Assembly (NCBI GenBank): GCA_029257755.1
Contig: JARIAP010000168.1
Location: forward strand, 1-5,065
Length of the DNA stretch: 5,065 nt
Reading direction: 5' to 3'
From: Helicobacter sp.
GTDB taxonomy: Bacteria > Campylobacterota > Campylobacteria > Campylobacterales > Helicobacteraceae
A program made the position numbers and the translations under genes. A model generated the notes under the pieces. The model did no database searches. It was not told the origin of the DNA and was given only the letters and a program-made list of their open reading frames with translations. Shown piece after piece: positions 1-5,065 of this stretch. The number at the start of each line of letters is the position of its first letter. The first letter of the stretch is position 1.

Positions 1-313
1 TAGTATCTAAGCTTTTATTAGTCCCGCCTTTAGCAAAGTTTTCTATATCTTGTATTGCATGCTGCAGTTCATGATAGAGTGTTTGTTTTATTTCATGCTC
101 TTTTATATCTTTATGTAATGCTATTGCTTTATGTGTATCATTTTTGCCATAAGCCCCTAAAATATCTTTGCCTAAATCTTTTAATCCCACTACTAAGTTT
201 TTAAGCTCTGGGTATGCACTAAATAAAGCATCATCTTTAAGTATATCCGCTAGATAATTCTCTTTGTTTTGAAAAACTGCTTTAGTATCTAACTCACCGC
301 CAATGTAATATAA
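1..313 (-). pseudogene. Truncated zincin-like (HExxH) polyvalent-protein fragment
   Basis: On the minus strand a frame is open from 313 to the left edge (104 codons). It encodes, in order, GGELDT, an AYPELKNL segment, and HELQHAIQDIENFAKGG. HELQH (positions 73-59) is an HExxH zinc-peptidase signature. An AYPEL segment followed by an HE.QHAIQ..E.FA.GG block is, from memory, typical of the metallopeptidase-like domains of large polyvalent proteins on phages and conjugative elements (LPD23-like). The frame has a TAA at 316-314 and another stop just upstream. It contains no ATG or TTG, and its only GTG lies well inside the conserved part, so no plausible start exists. The 5' part therefore appears lost, close to where the AT-rich intergenic region begins. 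The gene continues past the left edge, so the state of its 3' part is unknown. The HExxH motif is directly visible; the family name is inference. An unusual ATT start at 304-302 cannot be formally excluded. Confidence 0.68.
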
Positions 314-361
314 TTAATTATTTATAATAATTGTTTGATTTTGTTGTGTTGTATTAACTTA

Positions 362-379
362 ATTAAAATTAATTTTAAT
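362..379. repeat. 18-base perfect A/T palindrome
   Basis: The sequence ATTAAAATTAATTTTAAT is its own reverse complement. It lies in the middle of the 314-541 intergenic stretch. It is made only of A and T in a region that is almost entirely A and T. It may be a regulator site, a junction relic, or a by-product of composition. Another A/T dyad, AATTATT-N3-AATAATT (316-332), lies just beyond the end of the minus-strand fragment. Confidence 0.22.
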
Positions 380-441
380 ATACTTAACACCATGATAGTT
401 TAATTGTTTTTTTAATGCTTATTTATTCTATAATTTATAAG

Positions 442-457
442 AACATTAAATAATGTT
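442..457. repeat. Short dyad AACATTA-N2-TAATGTT
   Basis: Perfect 7-base inverted arms lie at 442-448 and 451-457 around AA. The dyad sits about 33 bases upstream of the candidate -10 box and directly upstream of a weaker TATGAT hexamer (457-462). It contains a G:C pair in each arm, unlike the purely A/T dyads nearby, which makes chance slightly less likely. It could be an operator or activator site; no known regulator motif is recognised. Confidence 0.3.
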
Positions 458-489
458 ATGATGTATGTGTATTACTTTATTGTTAATTT

Positions 490-500
490 TATAATATAAT
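490..500 (+). promoter_or_regulatory. Candidate sigma-70 -10 boxes for the PDC-urease operon
   Basis: Two overlapping perfect TATAAT hexamers lie at 490-495 and 495-500, preceded by a T-rich stretch (about 473-490). Campylobacterota housekeeping promoters typically combine a strong -10 box with a periodic T-rich upstream region instead of a defined -35 box. Initiation would fall near 502-508, leaving a leader of roughly 35-40 bases before the ATG at 542. No other comparably good promoter was seen between the genes further right, where gaps are at most 20 bases. The region is so AT-rich that chance TATAAT matches are likely, so this is only a candidate. Confidence 0.4.
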
Positions 501-517
501 ATTAGATATATATTATA
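490..517. repeat. Inverted repeat overlapping the candidate promoter
   Basis: The arms TATAATATA (490-498) and TATATTATA (509-517) are perfect reverse complements separated by 10 bases. The dyad covers the candidate -10 boxes and the likely start of transcription, the usual place for a repressor operator. It does not match the H. pylori NikR box as I recall it (TATWATT-N11-AATWATA). Composition alone could produce it, so its function is uncertain. Confidence 0.3.
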
Positions 518-541
518 GATAGTATAAATATTGGAGATTAA

Positions 542-1453
542 ATGTTATCAAGAGATATTGTAACATATTCAAAAGTGCGTTATGAATTAAGAGCATATAT
601 GGTGTATCTTTTTACACAAAATATAAAAAATTTTATGCCATCTCCAAGTATTAATAGTGTATTGGAGGGACTTGTTCGCATAAAAGATGAAATTAAAGTT
701 TTTGATTCCATGTATGTTTTAGATAAAAATGGAACACAAATAAGCGATGTTTTACAATCTAGCAGGTCCCTACCAAATGAACATAAAAATTTTTCAAATC
801 GTGCATATTTTTATGAAGCTATTGATGAACAAAGGTGCATTATAACAAATCCTTATCCATCAAGAATTGGTGGGGATCTTGTAGTAACTGCTGCATATCC
901 TGTTTATAACCAAAAACATGAACTTTTATTTGTTGTTTGCATTGATATTCATTTAAGAGATGCAATAAAAATTAGTTCACCTAGCTTGTTTTTTGGAATT
1001 TTTACAAATTTTAGCATAGCAATGTATTTTCTTTGTTCTGTTTCACTAGCATGTGTATCAATTATTTTACTTTTAAAAGGTATTGTAAAGTTATGGTCAG
1101 AAGATTTATTAAATTTTAATAGTTTCAGGGTTGAAGATATATTTGAATCTACTATTTTATTAACATTAGCTTTAGCTATATTTGACTTAGTTAAAGCTAT
1201 TTTTGAAGAAGAAGTGCTGGGAAAAAATATGGGGCAAAAGACTTATACAGTTCATAAAACTATGATAAGATTTTTGGGTTCTATTATTGTAGCTTTAGCA
1301 ATTGAAGCTTTAATGTTAGTATTTAAATTTAGTATAGATTCACCAGAAAAATTATTATATTCTGTATGGTTGATTGCTGGTGTCGCTGTATTACTTGTTG
1401 CATTGGCAATTTATGTTAAACTTGCATATGCAGCAGAACAAAGTAAGGAATAA
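542..1453 (+). CDS. PDC/Cache-like sensor-domain membrane protein, function unknown
   Basis: This 303-residue protein has an N-terminal extracytoplasmic-sensor-like (PDC/Cache) fold at about residues 10-142. The hallmark stretch is NRAYFYEAI (86-94), [23 protein letters not shown] (100-123, read in parts) and VVCIDIHL (131-138). It is followed by four hydrophobic helices at about 153-180, 203-221, 243-262 and 271-295. No HAMP, methyl-accepting, kinase or GGDEF domain follows, so no output domain is visible. No transmembrane helix or signal peptide precedes the sensor domain. A TAA at 539-541 abuts the ATG, so the start cannot move upstream in frame. A GGAG (533-536) five bases before the ATG supports this start. 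It ends 20 bases before ureA and is probably cotranscribed with it. Similar small PDC-domain membrane proteins of unknown role occur in Helicobacter and Campylobacter, from memory. The link to urea, nickel or pH sensing is only inferred from position. Confidence 0.8.
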   Translation: MLSRDIVTYSKVRYELRAYMVYLFTQNIKNFMPSPSINSVLEGLVRIKDEIKVFDSMYVLDKNGTQISDVLQSSRSLPNEHKNFSNRAYFYEAIDEQRCIITNPYPSRIGGDLVVTAAYPVYNQKHELLFVVCIDIHLRDAIKISSPSLFFGIFTNFSIAMYFLCSVSLACVSIILLLKGIVKLWSEDLLNFNSFRVEDIFESTILLTLALAIFDLVKAIFEEEVLGKNMGQKTYTVHKTMIRFLGSIIVALAIEALMLVFKFSIDSPEKLLYSVWLIAGVAVLLVALAIYVKLAYAAEQSKE

Positions 1454-1473
1454 ATTTTAGAAAAGGAGAATAT

Positions 1474-2151
1474 ATGAGATTAACGCCTAGAGAATTAGAT
1501 AAAATGATGTTACATTATGCGGGATTTTTGGCAAAAAGTCGTAAGGATAGAGGAATAAAGTTAAATTATGTAGAATCCATTGCATTTATTTCTATGGAGA
1601 TTATGGAACATGCAAGAGAAGGAAAAAAAAGTGTTGCTGAACTTATGCAATTGGGTAGAGAACTATTAGGTCCTGATGATGTTATAGATGGTGTTGCTAG
1701 TATGATACATGATGTGCAAATTGAAGTTTGTTTTCCTGATGGAACAAAACTTGTAACTATACATGCACCAATACAAGATAATTCTAAATTAATACCAGGT
1801 GAATTTATACTAAAAGATGATGAAATAGCATTAAATGAAAATAAAAATTCTATAACAATTAAAGTAACAAATAGGGGTGATAGACCAATACAAGTTGGCT
1901 CTCATTTTCATTTTTTTGAAGTTAATAAGCTTTTGGAGTTTGATAGAGAAAAATCATATGGTAAGAGACTTGATATAGCTTCTGGAACTTCTGTTAGATT
2001 TGAACCCGGTGAAAGCAAAAATGTAAAGTTAATTGATTTTGGAGGTAATAAAAGATTACTTGGATTTAATAATCTAGTAGATGGACAAATTAGTAATGAC
2101 AACAAAGAACAAGCGTTAAAAAATGCTAAAAATAAAGGCTTTAAGGATTAA
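1474..2151 (+). CDS. ureA: Urease small subunit UreA (fused gamma-beta)
   Basis: This is the structural small subunit of cytoplasmic urease, which with UreB hydrolyses urea to ammonia and carbamate. Residues 1-100 match the urease gamma subunit ([15 protein letters not shown] at the N terminus, [20 protein letters not shown] at 73-84, FPDGTKLVT at 87-95). Residues about 107-205 match the beta subunit ([23 protein letters not shown] at 133-151, [18 protein letters not shown] at 163-180, [10 protein letters not shown]). The gamma-beta fusion is typical of Helicobacter and Campylobacter ureases. The protein has 225 residues and stops at NKGFKD. H. pylori UreA (238 aa, from memory) continues with a tail of about 13 residues that helps build its dodecamer. 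A strong AGGAG (1464-1468) lies five bases before the ATG. The stop is separated from ureB by two bases. Confidence 0.97.
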   Translation: MRLTPRELDKMMLHYAGFLAKSRKDRGIKLNYVESIAFISMEIMEHAREGKKSVAELMQLGRELLGPDDVIDGVASMIHDVQIEVCFPDGTKLVTIHAPIQDNSKLIPGEFILKDDEIALNENKNSITIKVTNRGDRPIQVGSHFHFFEVNKLLEFDREKSYGKRLDIASGTSVRFEPGESKNVKLIDFGGNKRLLGFNNLVDGQISNDNKEQALKNAKNKGFKD

Positions 2152-2153
2152 TT

Positions 2154-3863
2154 ATGATAACAATTTCAAGACAAGATTATGTATCAATGTATGGACCAAC
2201 AACAGGAGATAAAATTAGATTGGGTGATACTGAATTATTTGCAGAAATAGAAAAAGATTATGCAATATATGGGGAAGAAGTAAAATTTGGTGGTGGAAAA
2301 AGCATTCGTGATGGTATGGCTCAATCTGTAAGTGATAGTATTTATGAGCTTGATAGTGTTATTACAAATGCAGTTATTATTGATTATAGTGGAATATATA
2401 AAGCTGATATTGGAATTAAAAATGGTAAAATTGCGGGGATTGGAAAGGCTGGAAACAAAGATATACAAGATGGTGTTACTAATACATTAATTATTGGAAC
2501 AAACACAGAAGTAATTGCTGGTGAGGGACTAATAGTTACTGCAGGGGGAGTTGATACACATATCCATTATATTTCACCGACACAAATACCAACAGCATTA
2601 TATAGTGGAATTACAACAATGATTGGTGGTGGGACTGGTCCAGCCGCAGGAAGCAATGCAACTACATGTACTCCCGGTGAATGGCATATAAAACAAATGC
2701 TTAAAGCTACTCAAGAATATGCTATGAATTTTGGATTTTTAGGTAAGGGTAATAGCTCAAATGAAAACTCTTTAAGTAAACAAATTGAAGCTGGGGCATT
2801 AGGATTAAAGGTGCATGAAGATTGGGGTTCTACTCCATCTGCTATAAATCATGCACTTAATGTGGCTGATAAATATGATGTGCAAGTAGCTATTCACACT
2901 GATACACTTAATGAGGCAGGTTGTTTAGAGGATACACTAAGAGCTATAAATGGTAGAACTATACACACATTTCATACAGAGGGTGCGGGAGGTGGTCATG
3001 CCCCAGATATTATTAGGGCTGCTAGTGAATTAAATATCTTACCAGCATCTACAAATCCAACTATTCCTTTTACAAAAAATACTGCTGATGAACATTTAGA
3101 TATGCTTATGGTGTGCCATCATTTAGATAAGAGAATTAAAGAAGATGTAGCGTTTGCTGATAGTCGCATTCGTCCAGAAACAATTGCAGCTGAAGATGTT
3201 TTACATGACATTGGGGTATTTTCTATCACTAGCTCTGATTCTCAAGCTATGGGTAGGGTTGGTGAAGTAATAATAAGAACTTGGCAAACTGCTGATAAAT
3301 GCAAAAGAGAATTTGGCATGTTAAATGAAGAAAATGGAAATAATGATAACTTTAGAATTAAAAGATATATTTCAAAATACACAATAAATCCAGCAATAGC
3401 TCATGGAATTTCTGAGTATGTTGGTTCTATAGAGGTGGGAAAAATTGCTGATATAGTTATATGGAAGCCTAGTATGTTTGGTGTAAAACCAGAAATGATT
3501 ATAAAAAGTGGTATGATTGTGGCATCAAAGATGGGTGATAGTAACGCTTCTATACCAACACCACAACCAGTAGTATATAGCAATATGTTTGGTAGCTTAG
3601 GTAGTGCAAAGTATGATTGTGGATACAGCTTTGTATCAAGTGTAGCTTATAATGCAAATATAAAAGAAAAATATAATTTACAAAGAAATATATTGCCTGT
3701 AAAAAATTGTAGAAATATAACAAAAAAAGATATGAAGTTTAATTCTAATTTAGATAACATAGAAGTAAATCCTGAAACATATGAAGTAAAAATAAATGGC
3801 AAAAAAATCACATCAAAACCGCTAGATAAGGTATCTTTAGGACAACTTTATAATTTATTCTAA
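2154..3863 (+). CDS. ureB: Urease large catalytic subunit UreB
   Basis: This is the catalytic subunit (the equivalent of UreC/alpha in other bacteria), 569 residues, the same length as H. pylori UreB and colinear with it. All active-site residues are present at the H. pylori numbers: metal ligands H136 and H138 (DTHIH), the carbamylated bridging K219 and H221 (GLKVHEDWG), H248 (AIHTD), H274 (HTEGAGGGH) and D362 (SSDSQAMG). The mobile flap has C321 and H322 (CHHLD), and R338 (SRIRP) is present. The C terminus carries [12 protein letters not shown] and ends in SLGQLYNLF. The stretch [10 protein letters not shown] (170-179) is closer to the usual bacterial urease than to H. pylori, which from memory has TTITPGRRNL there. 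AAGGA (2143-2147), six bases upstream and inside the end of ureA, is the ribosome site. The protein is expected to be an active metalloenzyme, and the adjacent maturation genes argue for nickel. Confidence 0.98.
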   Translation: MITISRQDYVSMYGPTTGDKIRLGDTELFAEIEKDYAIYGEEVKFGGGKSIRDGMAQSVSDSIYELDSVITNAVIIDYSGIYKADIGIKNGKIAGIGKAGNKDIQDGVTNTLIIGTNTEVIAGEGLIVTAGGVDTHIHYISPTQIPTALYSGITTMIGGGTGPAAGSNATTCTPGEWHIKQMLKATQEYAMNFGFLGKGNSSNENSLSKQIEAGALGLKVHEDWGSTPSAINHALNVADKYDVQVAIHTDTLNEAGCLEDTLRAINGRTIHTFHTEGAGGGHAPDIIRAASELNILPASTNPTIPFTKNTADEHLDMLMVCHHLDKRIKEDVAFADSRIRPETIAAEDVLHDIGVFSITSSDSQAMGRVGEVIIRTWQTADKCKREFGMLNEENGNNDNFRIKRYISKYTINPAIAHGISEYVGSIEVGKIADIVIWKPSMFGVKPEMIIKSGMIVASKMGDSNASIPTPQPVVYSNMFGSLGSAKYDCGYSFVSSVAYNANIKEKYNLQRNILPVKNCRNITKKDMKFNSNLDNIEVNPETYEVKINGKKITSKPLDKVSLGQLYNLF

Positions 3864-3864
3864 C

Positions 3865-4383
3865 ATGCTTATAACAAAAATTTTAGGAAACATAAGAGAT
3901 TTAGATTCTACAAGAATTAATATTGTAGATAATGTTTATATAGAATGGTTTAATACACAAAAAAGAATTGCTAGATATACATCAAAGCAAGGTGTAGATA
4001 TTGCAATAAATCTTGAAAAATCATTAAAATTTGGTTTAAATGATGGAGATATTTTATCAAATAAAGACAATAATATAATAATTGCTTCTATTATACCAAC
4101 AAATATAATATTAATAAGAGCAAAAAATGTGTTTGAAGTATCAAAAATTTGTTATGAAATTGGCAATTACCATTTACCGCTATTTATTGGTGATAGTGAT
4201 TTTGAGTTTAAAATACCATATGAAAAACCAATACAAAGATTACTTGATAAACTTTGTATAAGCTATAATGAAGATTATGGTATTCTAGATTCTAAAGATA
4301 GGCTAAAAATTAGTATTCCAATTATTGAACCAAGAGTTGATACAACGAATTGTAAAATATCTATTAATGGTGATAATAAATAA
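3865..4383 (+). CDS. ureE: Urease accessory nickel chaperone UreE
   Basis: UreE is a cytoplasmic homodimeric metallochaperone that delivers nickel to the UreG-UreF-UreH-apourease complex. This 172-residue protein follows H. pylori UreE (170 aa) closely: ILGNIRDLDS near the N terminus, IEWFNTQKRIARYTSKQG at 26-43, GLNDGDIL at 57-64 in the N-terminal domain, then AKNVFEVSKICYEIGNYHLPL at about 86-106 and FEFKIPYEKP at 113-122 in the metal-binding domain. H103 in GNYH is the conserved dimer-interface nickel ligand (H102 in H. pylori). It is the only histidine in the protein. The position equivalent to H. pylori H152 is isoleucine (SIPIIEP at 150-156 against SMPHSEP), and there is no His-rich tail. 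The ATG lies one base after the ureB stop. The nearest purine-rich stretch, AGGA at 3839-3842, is too far upstream, so translation is probably coupled to ureB. No ureI lies between ureB and ureE. Confidence 0.95.
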   Translation: MLITKILGNIRDLDSTRINIVDNVYIEWFNTQKRIARYTSKQGVDIAINLEKSLKFGLNDGDILSNKDNNIIIASIIPTNIILIRAKNVFEVSKICYEIGNYHLPLFIGDSDFEFKIPYEKPIQRLLDKLCISYNEDYGILDSKDRLKISIPIIEPRVDTTNCKISINGDNK

Positions 4384-5042
4384 TGAATTTTCTACTATTA
4401 CAAATAAATGATTCATCTTTTCCCATAGGAAGTTATACTCATTCATTTGGGTTAGAAACATATATACAACAAGGAATTATAAATAACAAAGAAGATGTAG
4501 CTAAATATATAAAATCATTGCTTAATACACAAATTTTATACACTGATTTATTGTTAATTAAACTTATTTATGAAACAGAAGAATTAGATGAAATATTAAG
4601 GTTAGAATCAATTGTTAATGTAGCAACACCATCTAAAGAAACTAGAAATGGAATTAAAAAGATAGGGGCAAGATTTATAAAAGCAATTCAATCTATGAAG
4701 TTAAATAATAACTTCTTTAATTTATATGCAAAGAAAAGTTCATGTAAAATACATGCTAGTGCTTATGCTATATTGTGTAAAACACAATATATAGAATTTA
4801 ATATAGCAATTAATTATTATTTATATTCTCAAACATCAAATGTAATAACAAATTGTGTTAAGCTAATTCCTCTTTCTCAATATGATGGTCAACATATTTT
4901 AACCTTGTTATATACAGAAATGAAACAAGTTTGCAATAAACTTCAAACATTAAATATTAATGATTTTTGCAATACAAGTATAAATAATGATATAAAGCAA
5001 ATGCAACATGAAGCATTACATTCAAGGCTATATATGTCATAA
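4383..5042 (+). CDS. ureF: Urease accessory protein UreF
   Basis: UreF bridges UreH (UreD) and UreG in the complex that activates apourease and promotes GTP-dependent nickel insertion. This 219-residue all-helical-type protein has the family start LLLQINDSSFPIGSYTHSF (4-22) and GLETYIQQ (23-30). Further on it has the central ARFIKAIQSM, then YLYSQTSNVITNCVKLIPLSQYDGQ, and the conserved C-terminal QHEALHSRLYMS, nearly identical to the H. pylori tail that docks on UreH. It begins about 33 residues later than H. pylori UreF (254 aa, from memory) and lacks that protein's polar N-terminal extension. The start overlaps the ureE stop by one base (TAATG at 4381-4385). The ribosome site is weak (GGTGA at 4369-4373), so expression probably relies on coupling to ureE. 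AAAGGA at its end (5041-5046) serves ureG. Confidence 0.95.
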   Translation: MNFLLLQINDSSFPIGSYTHSFGLETYIQQGIINNKEDVAKYIKSLLNTQILYTDLLLIKLIYETEELDEILRLESIVNVATPSKETRNGIKKIGARFIKAIQSMKLNNNFFNLYAKKSSCKIHASAYAILCKTQYIEFNIAINYYLYSQTSNVITNCVKLIPLSQYDGQHILTLLYTEMKQVCNKLQTLNINDFCNTSINNDIKQMQHEALHSRLYMS

Positions 5043-5051
5043 AGGATAAAA

Positions 5052-5065
5052 ATGGTAAAAATTGG
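5052..5065 (+). CDS. ureG: Start of urease accessory GTPase UreG (partial)
   Basis: Only four complete codons, M V K I, and the GG of a fifth lie in the window. They match the H. pylori UreG start MVKIG. The ATG follows an AAAGGA ribosome site (5041-5046) by five bases and comes nine bases after the ureF stop, exactly where ureG is expected in this operon order. UreG is the SIMIBI-class GTPase that drives nickel insertion together with UreE, UreF and UreH. The gene is cut by the right window edge, so the P-loop cannot be seen. The identification rests mainly on context. Confidence 0.8.

Noticed and set aside
407..413. T7 run as a rho-independent terminator
   Set aside because: There is no GC-containing stem before it and no plus-strand gene upstream in the window to terminate.
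1454..1473. Separate promoter for ureA in the 20-base gap
   Set aside because: The gap is filled by the ribosome site and spacer. No convincing -10 box was seen in the last part of the preceding gene, though a weak one cannot be excluded.
1623..1630. A8 tract in ureA as a phase-variation site
   Set aside because: The tract is short, the frame is intact, and A7-A8 runs are common by chance at this base composition (others lie at 3722-3728 and near 3800).
1908..2105. Antisense open frame within ureA
   Set aside because: It lies wholly opposite a well-conserved urease gene, has no ribosome site and a composition-driven sequence, and resembles no known protein.
2235..2468. Antisense open frame within ureB
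   Set aside because: It is rich in Asn, Ile, Ser and Phe, as expected from reading an AT-rich gene backwards. It overlaps the essential N-terminal part of ureB.
3401..3583. Antisense open frame within the 3' part of ureB
   Set aside because: It is a shadow of the conserved ureB coding sequence without independent support.
1474..3863. Possible iron-dependent urease (UreA2B2 type of H. mustelae and H. felis)
   Set aside because: Iron ureases of that type are encoded without accessory genes. Here ureE, ureF and ureG follow directly and all standard ligands are present, so a nickel enzyme is the simpler reading.

Overview
This window holds most of a urease operon of the Helicobacter/Campylobacter type from a very AT-rich member of the Campylobacterota. 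Three things point to this group. The gamma and beta subunits are fused into one UreA protein. The large subunit UreB is colinear, residue for residue at the active site, with Helicobacter pylori UreB (569 aa). UreE, UreF and the start of UreG also resemble the H. pylori proteins from end to end. Genus and species cannot be fixed from the sequence alone. A Helicobacter fits, but urease-positive Campylobacter (for example the C. lari UPTC group) has a similar layout and base composition.

Layout from left to right. Positions 1-313 (minus strand) carry a fragment with no start codon of a zincin-like (HExxH) protein. It resembles the metallopeptidase-like domains of the large polyvalent proteins found on phages and conjugative elements, and it runs off the left edge. 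Positions 314-541 are an extremely AT-rich intergenic region with several short dyads and a likely promoter for the rightward genes. Positions 542-1453 encode a four-helix membrane protein with an N-terminal PDC/Cache-like sensor domain. Then follow ureA (1474-2151), ureB (2154-3863), ureE (3865-4383), ureF (4383-5042) and the first 14 bases of ureG (5052-5065).

All rightward genes are on the plus strand with gaps of 20 bases or less, so they look like one transcript. UreA and UreB form the enzyme that splits urea to ammonia and carbamate. UreE supplies nickel, and UreF and UreG (with UreH, presumably beyond the right edge) carry out the GTP-dependent activation of the apoenzyme.

The unusual points are: ureI, the acid-gated urea channel gene that lies between ureB and ureE in H. 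pylori, is absent from that place; a sensor-like membrane protein gene leads the operon; UreA lacks the C-terminal tail of H. pylori UreA; UreE lacks the second, C-terminal metal-binding histidine; UreF lacks the N-terminal extension; and the left flank carries the remains of a mobile-element-type gene.
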